A stretch of DNA of 64,000 nucleotides from contig OZ025272.1 of assembly GCA_964019165.1 (NCBI GenBank), positions 10,197,856-10,261,855 of the forward strand. Direction: 5' to 3'. This document shows, piece after piece, positions 1 through 11,399 of this stretch. Below the pieces are notes generated by a model. It was not told the DNA's origin and did not search any database. It saw only the letters and a program-made list of their open reading frames with translations. The first letter of the stretch is position 1. Each line of letters opens with the position of its first letter. Position numbers and translations under genes: made by a program. The DNA comes from Mastigias papua (taxonomy: Eukaryota > Cnidaria > Scyphozoa > Rhizostomeae > Mastigiidae).

Positions 1-3000
1 CATATTCACTGCCTTATATCCTATTTTTATCATGTTTTGCAACTATTACTCATTTATTGAACTACGTGAGTTGTAAGTAAATCAGTTACACTCTGCTCTA
101 ACAATTAACTACCTATTCAATGTCATTCATGGCTTAGAAATAGCTGCAACTATACGTTAGTTAATACCATATTGTAGCCCACTTTTCACACGGATAAAAC
201 CATTTCAAGTAGCTACATATTCTATGCAATTGAAGGCTTCGGTCTAGCTAAGAATCTACACTATTTATTGCGGTGATCCAGAACTATCACCCATGCATAC
301 AACTCCGTAAGCTCTACCTCAATCTCTCATCCTTAACTTTACCAAGTCACTGCCTATTCCAGATAAATCATGGCTTTTCAAAAGCTGCAAATTTGTGCAA
401 GTTAGCGAGTGCCGGATTCTGTGTCCATTATGCATACTTAGAACTCCATAACCTTCACTTGATCGCTCCTTTACTTTGCCAATTCCCTATCTATTCTTTT
501 AATTTATTACCTGCAAATGCCTACAAATCTAGCCAATTCAGTGTCATGGTCTTGATGTATCTCACATGAATACAACTACAAAGATTTTGCTTAACTCCTT
601 TGTGGCTTACTAAGTCATGTCATAACATATTCCATGTACCTCATGTCTTAGAGCTACCTAAGAATCTACCCTACTTAATGACAACTTTAACATCCATCAC
701 TTTTGCTTGGAACCCCCTATGTTTGACTTTAATTTCTATCTTTGCACTTGAGGAGCTCACTGCTTACTCTATGTAAACCATAACCTAGAACTAGCAAAGA
801 TTCTACACTAGCTGTTGCCAACTTATCGACCTATCACTCTCGTATGCAGCCCGTAAATTGCAGTTAAATCCCATTTCTTTTACTTAAGTAAGCCACTGTC
901 TCTGAAATAGCCACACGTCTACGCTAGTTAGTGCCATGTATTACGATTATGAATCATCCATATTATATCTCATCCATAGAACCCTGTAAATTGCACTTGC
1001 ACATGTTCTGTTGTTCACATATATTGAACAACGAAGTTTTAACTGTCTTTTCTTATACATTGCAGTTAACGCCTTCACTGTCCTTCCCTATACTTAGTCC
1101 AGTTACTGCTTATTGTACGTATTTGAAGCACTAGTTGCTACTTTATTCTATAATGATGACTCATACATGAAACCCCTTAAACTACACTTAAACCTCTCGC
1201 ATTTTGCTCGAGTACTTAACTGCCAATTCTGTTTAATTCATGGCTTGCAAGCTGCTACAAATGTACCTAAGTTAGCTTGATGCTTTTCGTTAGTACGGTA
1301 TGCATCAAATTCCATAACTCGTGCCTAATTCTCTGTTTCCTCATTTTACCAATTCCACGCGTATTTTATGTAATTAATGGCTTTGAAATTGGTCCACTTC
1401 TACACAAGCTACTTCCATGTTTTAGAATTATCATTCATCCATAGATTGGTTAACTCTCTGCTAGTTAGAGCCATGTTCTACATATAGTACATATGCACAG
1501 AACAGCAACGATTGCACATAGCAGTGTTTTCCTTGTACTAAGTCAAAGCACTCCTCATTGCATGTATTTCATGGGTTAGAACTACATAAGAATCTACATT
1601 GGTAAAAGCAGTGTGCAACATGTAAGGAATACTTCTATAACGCCATGGATCTTATTTTACTACTTCTGTTGCTCATGGCTTACACGCCATTAACACTATA
1701 TAGATTTCATTAAGATGGTATACATCACGGTTCACTCCATGTACTATATGGCTTATAGGTAGCTGAGAATCTATACATTTCATTGCAGTGATTTACACCT
1801 TTCGCACATGCATAGAGCACTATACTGTAGACTTATATCTCTTGCCGTCTACTAGACTTCTTCACGGCCTATTCCTTGTAATTAATTGCATTGAAGTAGC
1901 TAAGAATCTATAGATTTACGCGCATTTCATTATACCTATTGTACATGGATAGAGCACAATCCATTGAACTTATGTATCTCGCCTCCTACTAGATTACTAC
2001 ACGGTTCATTCCATTTACTACATGGCTTATTAGTAGCTAAGAACCTATACATATAACTGAATTAGTGTATACCTATCGTACATACCAAGAGCACTATACA
2101 GTGCACTTAGCTCTCTCACCTTCTACTCAACTACTTCACAATCCTTTCTATGTAGTTCATGGGATACAAGGAGCTAAGACTTCATAAACTTGAGTACAGT
2201 GATTTATGCCTATCGTACATGCATAGAGCACTATAAAGTGGACTTCAACCTCTTGCCTTCTACTAGAATATTTCACTGTCTATTTCAGGTAGTTCATGGC
2301 CTACAAGTAGGTAAGAATGGATGTATTTATGTTGCGTGGTTTACTCTTATGGTACAGTCATAAAGCACTATAAACCGTACTTAAGTCTCTCCCCTTCTAC
2401 TAAACTACTTCCTTAGTCCCTTCCATGTAATTCAGGGCTCATAAGTAGCTAATAATCTATACATTTAAGTACAGTGGTTTCCACTTGTCTTACATGCATA
2501 GACCACAACTTGGTTTCTCCCATTCTACTAGGCTACTTCACTGCCTATTCCTTGTACTTCATCGCGTATCAGTAGCTATGACTCTATACATGTAAGTTCT
2601 ATGGTTTACATCTATCATACATGCATAGAGCACTATAAACTCCATGTACTTCATGGCTTACATGTAGCCAAGACTATGCAGTTAATTGCAGTGGATTGCA
2701 CTTGTCTTGCATGCATAGAGAACTATACTGTCAATTTAGATCTGTCGCCTTCTACTAGACTACTTCACTGGCCATTTCTTCTATTTCGTGGCTTAGAAGT
2801 AGCTAGGAATCTATAGATTTTCTTGCAATGGTTTGCACCTATCTTCCGTGTATATAGCAGTACACCTTGCACTTAAGCCTCTTCCCATCTGCTATATTAC
2901 TTCGCTAGTCATTGCTTGTAATTCATGGCTTATATTAACTAAGAATCTATACATTCAGGTGCACTGGTTTACACTTATGGTACATGCATAGAGCACTAAC

Positions 3001-3050
3001 AGTTGTACGGAGATTTCTCACCTTCTACTGAATTACATCACGGTTCACTC
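1..3050. repeat. Degenerate ~135-bp satellite array, block 1
   Basis: A diverged tandem repeat. The phrase CTAAGAATCTATACATTT or close variants recurs near 1789, 1898, 2037, 2171, 2309, 2451, 2577, 2803 and 2938, mostly 126-142 bases apart. Each unit also carries variants of CATGCATAGAGCACTAT, of CTTCTACTAGACTACTTCAC and of TAGTTCATGGCTTACAAG, in a fixed order. Copies are best preserved between about 1700 and 3050 and more decayed at 1-1700. The array runs off the left edge of the window. The same unit forms a second block near 30.7-33.6 kb. Short open frames here are chance frames within the repeat. Confidence 0.85.
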
Positions 3051-3700
3051 CGTCACCACCTTACCGGGACTGACTCAAATGGCGATTCTGGTAATGTTAG
3101 CATATGCTAGGATGCAAACTAGATACTTACTCGTTTAAATAATCATGAAAACGTAAGCATTTTCAATTATAAAATTTCTATCAGGTCCCAATAATGTTGT
3201 GGTATTCGAACACTTTATCGGGACCTCAGTTTGTAACCCTTACCCGGGACCAAGTAAAATTCCCTACCATTATCTTTATCAAAATGAACCGTTCACCTTT
3301 TATTGGTGAAAAACTCAGACCTCTGGATCTATCAGGTAGGTCTATTGTTATCACACTAACCTAAAGCTCACTTTAGCTTTTCAATGGAATGTGTTGTCTC
3401 ATCTGCTAAATGAAATATCTAATAGCTATCTCTCAAAATTTTGGCTATTTACGTTTTTATTCTATTTAAGTTCAACCAGCATTCGTAAAGTTATTTGCAT
3501 CCTCATTCGTCAAAACCATCAATAAAGACGCCAAAACTCCTACAATATGCTACAAATCTAAGAAGAAACTTGTAAAGGGTAACCGCATGCTATTAAGAAA
3601 AATCTCAGTACTTGACCACGAAGCTTGAAATTAAAGTTGTTAGTTTGTTCATTAATGCTCTTTTTAGGAGCAAAGACGAAATACGACCAAGAAAGAAAGG
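3051..3700. other. Non-coding, nothing recognised
   Basis: The satellite stops near 3050. The next 650 bases contain two short stretches sharing GGGACC/GGGACT words (3060-3260) but no convincing gene, exon or element ends. Confidence 0.4.
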
Positions 3701-4165
3701 GACACTGAATTGATGGAACTGAATGGATGGAGTTGGAAAGGAAATAGCATACTGCAAGATTTCAAATGTGAAAGCTCAAAATACATCCAATTTTTCCATA
3801 TCAAAACAAGATACTGACAAAGCCTCATATGTAAAATTGTTCTTAAAGTAAACCAAATCAGATGACTGGCAAAAATTTACTTTGCAGTATCATCGCAATC
3901 GAAATTTACCAACCAATAGTATTACTGCTCCCTCTTTATCGTGCCGGGATTATTAAAAAATGTTTCTTGTGCAGTGACCAACATCACTTGAACTAATTTC
4001 TGAAACATGTAGTAACCACAATGGACGTACAAGGAGATGGACTTAAGAGCTAAAATCCCCCTGTATTGCAGACATTTATTTCGTTTGATTAATTCGTTTA
4101 GAAAAGATGTTAGCATTGTAGAACATATGCGAGTCAAAGTTCGATGCAGTTCGCAGAACACTGTA
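3700..4165. repeat. Old dispersed duplicate, copy 1 (pairs with 5690-6185)
   Basis: This stretch aligns by eye with 5690-6185. Shared landmarks in the same order are GGAAAGGAAAT, a TTACTG(C)xCCCTC segment, TTTCTTGTG..GTGAC, CAATGGA(C/T)GT(A/G)C, and TGCAGACATTTA followed by AATTC.TTTAGA. Both copies have an open minus-strand frame (3922-4161 here) with loosely similar peptides, but in-frame breaks differ between copies. It is either a diverged repeat family or a decayed duplicated exon; I cannot name a protein. Confidence 0.5.
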
Positions 4166-4169
4166 AATC

Positions 4170-5690
4170 ACCTTTTGCCTGAAAAGCATAAAAAATTGTA
4201 GGTATGGTAGACATTCGTCTCGTATATGTCATTTCATATACGTGCTTATGAAAAGCGTTAAAATGAATGACCAATAATGTAACATGACTTTCAATCATTT
4301 AATATTATTTAGTACGCTTATATACTACAAAAAGTGGCAATTTTACTGTTATTACTATCAATCAGCCATTTCCATCAATGTATTGCTGATTTAATTAACT
4401 TTCAAACACTCATGATACCACTATTTATGTGACAATCTGGAGATACAAAACAGAATGGCATTATTTGAGAGCAAAAAACCAGACACCAGAGTTAATAGTA
4501 TATTCAGTTTTCAGCTATTGCATATTCATTTTTCGTATGATATTACGATTTTATGCATATGGCATGAAAGTGTTACAATACTAGCAACAAACTGCAGCCA
4601 TTTTGCTGCCCATCTAACTGCATTTACATCTTTCGACGAAAACAAAGCACAGCTCACAAGATGTTAAAAGAGATATGAAAATAGCCTACCAGGTTAAAAT
4701 TGAAGTTGTAACAAGTGAATTTATTGTATCTAAGTAATGTATAAAAAATTCTTAACTTTTTGGTTACCCTTGTTAATGTCGGAGTTCATTTTATAATTTG
4801 CAAAAAAAAACATGAGAAAGGTATGTTTGTGTAAACTGGAGAAGTTCAGTAGAAAATCACGTCATATTCAGTTAAATGCTCAACAATAATGTATCCAAAA
4901 GAACATGACAGTACAAATTCGGGCGAAACAGTGTAGAGAATATTTCAAGCCTCGGTACTTGAGCTTAAAATAGCCAAGAAGCAAACGTAAGGATTTGTTC
5001 TGGTGATGAATGTGACATATTATAAAAATGATTACATGATTATCTTATGATAGACGATTATTGCATTCTTATTGCATTTTTTGTAGAACTGCCTGCTAAC
5101 GATAGTCTGAAATTTAATGTCAATCTAAATCAGCGTCACATCATTCTATGACAAAATAGAACAGAACTTATGTTTGATTTCAAATGAAGAACTTAACGAT
5201 CTCAATATGAAGCGACAGAAAAGGCCAACGGTCTGCAAACTTATTTTACGGCAGAAGAAGACTCTTTGATGTGGAAGGAACTGGCTACATTTATAATTTC
5301 CACAAAGACTTTAGAACAAAGACTTCTCTCAATGAGCATGAGCATATGTTGAAGATTAATTAATACATTCGATCAATTCATCACCACTTCATCACCTGTT
5401 AAATACATATTTTTCCTTTTGGTGTTAAATATCTATCCTTAATGGACCTCTGAGGTCTTTCAAAAGGTCTGCAAAAGTAAACCTGAAATTTACATTTGTT
5501 ATAGTGATGGTGTGATATTTTCAAATTTTCCAATAATTAATCCTGCCGATGCATTTACGTTTAACAAACATTTATTGGTAATGTTAAGATCTAGATAGGG
5601 ACTTTTAGAGAGTACTATCAAGGGAAACATCTGTAAATGATACCAAATCAGGATATTGAAGTGCTTTTACTAATGCTATTTCTAGCAATC
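4170..5690. other. AT-rich spacer without recognisable genes
   Basis: There are no long open frames, no exon with credible splice borders, and no terminal inverted repeats that I could pair. A 70-codon open frame at 4455-4667 resembles nothing and is probably chance. Confidence 0.4.
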
Positions 5691-6185
5691 ATCCTAGAAA
5701 AGAAGGGAAGCTGTGTAGAAAGGTGGAATTAGAAAGGAAATTGCAAATTGTAAGATTCCAAAGGCGACCAAGCAAAATGCACTCATTTTGTGTCCCTTTC
5801 GTAGCAAGATGAAATTTAAACCTAAAATATTAAATTCCTCTTAAATTAAAAAAAACTGTATGACTTAGCAATTTTTACTCTTCAATAAGATCAGAATCAA
5901 AATGTAGTAGCAAATACTATTACTGCACCCTCCTTATTGCTCCATATGCATTCAAAAATCTGCAATTGAGGCTTTCTTGTGTGGTGACGAATTTCCTTAA
6001 AGTAATGTTTGAAAGATGTATTTATCGCAATGGATGTGCGAAGAGAGGGACTTGGGGCTACAACTCCCTGTTGTGCAGACATTTAATTCTTTGGGCAATT
6101 CTTTTAGAGAAATAACCATAGCTATACAATGAATATACGAAGGTGCAATACGCAGTGCTGTAGCTAGGAGACAAGGGATCACGGG
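5690..6185. repeat. Old dispersed duplicate, copy 2 (pairs with 3700-4165)
   Basis: Second copy of the segment described at 3700-4165, about 2 kb away in the same orientation. The minus strand is open in two overlapping frames (5897-6082 and 5997-6182), as expected if a once continuous frame has shifted. Identity is modest, so the duplication is old. Confidence 0.5.
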
Positions 6186-6489
6186 CTTTTATAGTCGCAA
6201 CTTGAACTAGTGAAATAAATAATACATATCAACATTTTCTCTCACTTTCTAATTTACAAGATGAAGCCTATATGCAAACATATTTTATTTCTTTATTTAT
6301 TTTAATTTAAAATTCTTTACCCAGGGATACAATTCAGTTTGAATAACTGTTTTACAATGTACCCCGCAACTAAAAATAAAAATAACCTATTACAACAATG
6401 ATCTAAACCTATAAATATACAACATACCTATTGATAAAATCTTGAATATAAAAAAACAAAATATTAAAACCAGCTTTCCTTGAATATTT

Positions 6490-6830
6490 TCAATTATGAG
6501 CTTTAAGTTTGGCTTTAAATGACTGGATGGAAGGAGCTAACTTGATATCAGAATGGAGTTTGTTCCATGTATCAACTCCACAGAAAGCAAACGAGTTTTG
6601 ACCATATGCTGTTCTCATTCGAGGTATAACTAGATCGCATTTCGTATTTCGTAAGAGCCGATTGTGAACATCAGATAATCGGGAGAAGATCTGACAAAGG
6701 TTGTCGGGAGCAAGTCCATTAAGGGATTTATATACCATGGTAGATGTTTCCCTATGGACAAGCCTATCAACTGAGAGCCATCCTAATCTTTGCAACAATG
6801 GAGCAGCCATATTACTAAATAATTTTTTTA
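6490..6830 (-). mobile_element. LINE reverse-transcriptase C-terminal fragment
   Basis: A 106-codon open frame on the minus strand has the typical end of a CR1/L2-like non-LTR retrotransposon polyprotein. It shows LGWLSVDRL, then MVYKSLNGLAPDNL, then a conserved RN-x-K-x-D-L-x-x-P-R-x-R-T-x-x-G-x-x-SF stretch, WNKLHSDIK, and finally FKAKLKAHN just before the stop. The catalytic palm (YADD) is absent, so this is a 5'-truncated, inactive copy. The family resemblance is from motif recall. Confidence 0.8.
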
Positions 6831-7320
6831 TAAAAGCATTTAAAAAGCATGCATGCCATAAATTGGGACATTCTTTCTCCCAATTTTACTCTCCTCGCCT
6901 CCACGCTGGTTATCACCTACTTTTCATAGTGTTTCTGCTTCAGGCAAATGGTTCTCTAAACTACAAGAGAATATGACCTTCCTATTCTCTTGAGTTAAAG
7001 AAAGACGCTCTTACTCCATTTAAGTCTAAGGTGTGATGGCTTTAACCTAAATTCTACATATGTTATTTTTGCAGGGAGCCAATTAAGTTAACAAAGTTGT
7101 TTTCTTCAGTTTTAGACGTAGAGCCAATGGGAAATGGGGGCATTGGCCAGAGCAGTTTTGAAGACCAATGTTTCTTCTATATCTTCCTTTTCAATGTAGC
7201 TTGTCCTAGAAGCGTAATTGGCCAACAAATACATGTGCCAAGTCGTCTGAAAATGGGGGGAGGGGCTAAAATCGAGCGCGAACGGGGTACTGGGGGCTTG
7301 CCCAACTACTAATCAACTAT
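6830..7320. other. Non-coding, nothing recognised
   Basis: Possible continuation of the LINE fragment to its 5' side. No open frame or repeat structure that I can support. There is a short G-rich stretch near 7250-7265. Confidence 0.35.
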
Positions 7321-7329
7321 AGGAGGCTT

Positions 7330-7830
7330 TCTGGAACAAACAACCAAATTTGTAATAGAAGCAACGAAAAGAGATATCAAAGCCATTTGATAGGAGTTGA
7401 TAATTCTAGAAGCCAATTCGTAAGAATTCAACCCATAAGAAGCATGGCTGTTAAAACTGCGCTTTGGGAAAATGTCATTAAACACTTAGGTATCCCCAAA
7501 AAACAGAATGTTGGAACAAACTTTATATCACTAAGCTACATGACAGTCTTAAGAAGATAAGCTTTATGGAATACAGTGTAATAAAGGGACAAACTATAAT
7601 TAGACCAAGTAGCTGAAAAAATTGCACAGAAACAAAGTGATAAAGAACCAAATTTATAAGCTACAGCAATCAAATTACAAGAAACTAAATTATAATATAC
7701 GAACTGATAAGAAAGCAAATTATCTGAAAACAAACGATAAGAGACCAAGGTGTAAGCAGCCAATCATTAAGAGACCAAACAAGTATGCATCAGTCATCAG
7801 AAAAATGTTTAAAAGAAACCAAGTAAAATA
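7330..7830. repeat. Degenerate short-period repeat (~18-20 bp)
   Basis: Words of the form AAGAAACCAAATTATAAG and variants (AAGAACCAAATTTATAAGC, AAGAAACTAAATTATAA, AAGAGACCAAGGTGTAAGC, AAGAGACCAAACAAGT) follow one another roughly every 18-20 bases, most clearly at 7640-7800. This looks like an old minisatellite. The 83-codon lysine/asparagine-rich open frame across it is a by-product of the repeat. Confidence 0.6.
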
Positions 7831-8078
7831 CCAGCATAGAAAGGCTTTTGTTGTCGTTGAGATTCATTCTTAGGCACTAAAAACTGCTAACAATCAAAAT
7901 ATTTAGAAATAAACTTACAATACAGAATCTCTATGTTTTTGAAATTGCCCATAATACTAAGTTAACTGTAAATCACTTATAGTAGGCTTTGCTTAGCCAT
8001 ATTAGACATTTTTTTATTTTTTTAATAGTTGTTTAACTCAAAAAAATATGTTGGTGATAAAGTTCAAGACCATGATCA

Positions 8079-8100
8079 TGATCATGATCATCAGAGACAC
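8079..8100. repeat. Short ATGATC tandem repeat
   Basis: About three and a half copies of a 6-base ATGATC unit. Confidence 0.8.
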
Positions 8101-8254
8101 TACCCATAAGTTAATAGTGATTCATTTTGCAGAGAATCAGAATTGGAGTAGAAGTTGACGACCTGTTGAAAACTGTTCAACCAAACATTTTCAGTAAAAG
8201 TTAGGCTCAGTAGCTTCTGACCCCAGGGTCAGACCCTGTGCTGGACGTAATGAG

Positions 8255-8545
8255 AAGAAGATGATTATCAGGATGATTGTTATTGTTATGAACATGATGA
8301 TGATGATGACAATGATGATTGTGGTTTTCGATAAAGACGACTACCATGATGACAATAGCAATAACGACAATGATTATGATTATGATAACGACAATAATGA
8401 TGACGACAATTATGATGATGATGGTAATGGTGATAACGATGTTGATGATGAATACAACAATGATTATAATAATAATAATAATGATGACGATAATGATGAT
8501 GATAATTATTCTTCTGACCATGATGATGATGATGATGATGCGTTC
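8255..8545. repeat. Imperfect GAT/AAT trinucleotide tract
   Basis: About 290 bases of impure GAT, AAT and GAC triplets. It opens long frames on both strands (poly-Asp/Asn on one, poly-Ile/Val on the other), which argues for low-complexity DNA and not a gene. Confidence 0.85.
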
Positions 8546-8639
8546 AGTGGCATTTAAATTACCCAAAGCAAGGTTTCATTCGTACATACACCTTTTCCCA
8601 CAAACATACCAAGTACTCCCATGCATTATATCTGCATAA

Positions 8640-10380
8640 ACCAGACCTATGCTTGCACTGTGGTAGCAAAAATGAAACGATACCTTTGTAAATTAACACT
8701 TTCAGAACAGTTTGGCACAGAAACCTTATCTGAAATGCAGTTACAAATCATATACAGTAAAAGTTCAAATATTGTTGCATCACACACTATTCAACGATAC
8801 CATTCCTCTAGCAATTCAATTTATGCTGTTTACTAGGAAGTAGGAAGGAACACAATTTCAAGCTTACGTTAAACTTTTTAACTTTCCAGTGATGTGGATG
8901 CATAAAGCATTAGACATGAAGAATTTTTCTGCCATGAAATTAGTTCGGAGAACGTTGTCATGCTGGAAACGTGAAAACATTAAAAATTTTCAATACTGAG
9001 CACGGAAAACTCTTCAAACAGTGGAAATTGGGAAGGCTGTCATATCTGCTAGAGTACCAGAAAAATAATTCAACACAAATCAATGTAAAGAAGTCAAAAG
9101 CAGGAAAACGAAAGGTTGATTCCAACACTCGTTTATGTGGAGTTTGAAATGCAGGGGTACTGTCATGCAGACCAATAAATGAAGAGAAGGCTTTTTTCGT
9201 TTTCTTTTGTGATTACTGATCAAGTTTATTCTTCACTAGTGCATACCTATAAGTTGACTTGATTTAGTTGATTTATGCTACTTGTCAGGTAGGGTTGGAG
9301 TTGAAAGATTAGTGGATTATGTAGTCAAACATAGTTTGATAATATTTGATAGAAGTTGAAAAAGTATGGCAATACATATATTTTTTATATAAGAATATCG
9401 ACTTGCAATGAAACCTAATTTTGTTCTTAGCTTTTTTGTCTGAAAGCTTAAAATTTTCTTAGCATGTTCTTAAATCTTTTGCATATAAAATGTGCAATGA
9501 TTTTTCAGAAGAGCGATAATTGCTCTGGAGAGGAGAAACAGGTCAAATTTTAACACATAGGTCTGTAAATTCACCTTGCATCCAAGAGACTCTTTACTTT
9601 AATGTTTTCTGGGCTTGCTTAGCCTTTTGTTTTTTGAAAGAAAATTATGTAGCCTTGTCATGTTCTTAACATATTCTTAACTTTATGGCATTTGAAGCCT
9701 TATGTTCTTATATAGTTATTTCTTATTAAAAAAATAGAAGTACACTTTTTAATTCGAAATATGACTCGGATTAACTAAAATCTATCTTTACTTGCTTAAT
9801 TAAAACTAAGAATACAAGACAATAACGGTTCTTGTAAGCGCAACGAGCTACAAACTTCATACCCCCCAAAGAACAGCCTTGAAATTATTGAAATTGCGCT
9901 GAGCCATGAAAACAAAGTTGCTCAACTTCATAAACAGTTTAGAGGAACTTCAGAATTTTGGAAATAATTATGAAGAAAATATGAATAGGGGCAATTCAAA
10001 AAATGAAAGTGGTGCGCATCTGGCCCCCTTGGTTTCGACGCTCCTGTTGAGTATGTAAAAGAGATAAATGTGGGGTGGTTGCTATATTATCACCTAGGAG
10101 TTTCGCTTCACAGGGCCATTCAGACATTACGTAACAGTCAAATTCACCCATTTTGATCACGGTAACGCATCGTAACAAATGCAGCACTACCCACCCCCTT
10201 GTTACGTAACATTTCAAGTCTTAAAACCCCCTATCAATGCTTCTGTTACACACTTTTTTATAAGGAACTTTTGGTACTACAAAACACATATACCTTCCCT
10301 TGTTTCATAGTACACATTAACTTCATGCAACAAATAATTACTCAATCTTGTGCTCTAATGTGAAAAATGATATTTGGAAT
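8640..10380. other. Non-coding spacer
   Basis: No gene recognised. Between 9410 and 9780 the words CATGTTCTTAA, TTTTTTGTCTGAAAG and CTTAGC recur, suggesting a decayed interspersed repeat whose ends I could not define. Confidence 0.35.
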
Positions 10381-10387
10381 TTTGAAG

Positions 10388-10465
10388 CGCGGCCCTATAG
10401 CTCAGTTAGTAGAGCACTGACGTACACTTTCAGGGATCACGAGTTCGAATCCGGCTCGGGTCGGT
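10388..10465 (+). ncRNA. tRNA-like sequence, probably the head of a tRNA-derived SINE
   Basis: The stretch has a good RNA polymerase III A box (TAGCTCAGTTAG with GAGCA after it) and a B box (GAGTTCGAATCC) at tRNA spacing. GGCCC near the 5' end can pair with GGGTC at the 3' end, and CGAG pairs with CTCG around the TTCGAATC loop. The anticodon stem is poor and there is no clear anticodon context, so a working tRNA gene is unlikely. A tRNA pseudogene or the 5' end of a SINE (body about 10466-10560) fits better. Confidence 0.6.
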
Positions 10466-10559
10466 TATTTCCTCGCACTTTCACTTTTCATTTCTTCCAA
10501 ATCCTGTTGCCTTTACAAAAAAATGATATTGTTGGTACCTTTGCGTAAATCCAGAGAAA

Positions 10560-11160
10560 AGAAACAAATAATCAAGATGTAAATCATATACTTCGAGAAT
10601 TAAAAATATAAACAGTCTAATTTGTTGTAGACGTTTGAATATGATGATACTTATGGTAACCCGTAGGTGAGTACAGCCATGGATTGACGGAAGAACCGTG
10701 TAATCCTAAAAAAAATCTATGGCAAAAACAGAGAAAGCCATTAAGTTTCATCATAATTTTCTACAAACCATATGTTTGCTTCATAATTCATTTCATTTTC
10801 AAATATTTTGGTAGGGTAGCCCTTCAGCGGTGCTGTTTGGCAAAGGGAGTGTCAGAGCATTAGTTGGAAAATAAACATAAAAATATTTAAAATCAATTAA
10901 AGAAGGCCTAGAACGACCCTAAAACACTATATAAACATGGATATTACTTATACAAGACACTTCATAAGAAAAATTTCATTTGAAATAGCTGTTACAGCTA
11001 TAGAAAGGGATTATCTCTCTCAGTACACAGGCCATATGCTGGCTGGAGGGGGTTACTTAGGGCTTCAGTGCTTTGTCTAAATCTTAAGAGTGACTATGCT
11101 TTTGCTTGTAATGTTGAATATGCCTATTTAGCCAAAGCGCTGCACTTCACACGCATGTGT
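10560..11160. other. Non-coding, nothing recognised
   Basis: AT-rich sequence with no open frame, inverted ends or simple repeats of note. Confidence 0.35.
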
Positions 11161-11169
11161 GTTTATTCA

Positions 11170-11390
11170 ACTGTGGAAGTAGCATCCTTTGAAGATTGGA
11201 AATGTTGCGTAAGCAGCTTTAAACTTAAGTGCTACAATTCACACCCTTTTAAGTTCAATTCGTCGGGGATGTAGCATTCTTTTCAAAATTGGCAATGTTG
11301 CATAAGCGGATTTAATGCTCAATTCAGACCCATTTACATTGAAGTCATCGGATGTAGCATCTTTTCAAGGCTGGTAATATGTCAAGCGTT
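11170..11390. repeat. ~90-95-bp tandem repeat, about 2.5 units
   Basis: The block GTAGCATNCTTTxAA..TTGGCAATGTTGC(A/G)TAAGC recurs at about 11177, 11271 and 11355. Between repeats lies a TTCAATTCGTCGGGG-like stretch. The same units reappear at 13755-13900. Confidence 0.7.
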
Positions 11391-11399
11391 GAATCTGAA

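Noticed and set aside
1..3050. Possible CRISPR-like or exon array because of regularly spaced words.
   Set aside because: The DNA is eukaryotic, the spacing drifts, and whole units and not just short repeats are related, so it is a degenerate satellite.
8207..8639. Long open frames on both strands (119, 98 and 106 codons).
   Set aside because: All come from the GAT/AAT triplet tract, giving poly-Ile/Val or poly-Asp/Asn with no domain.
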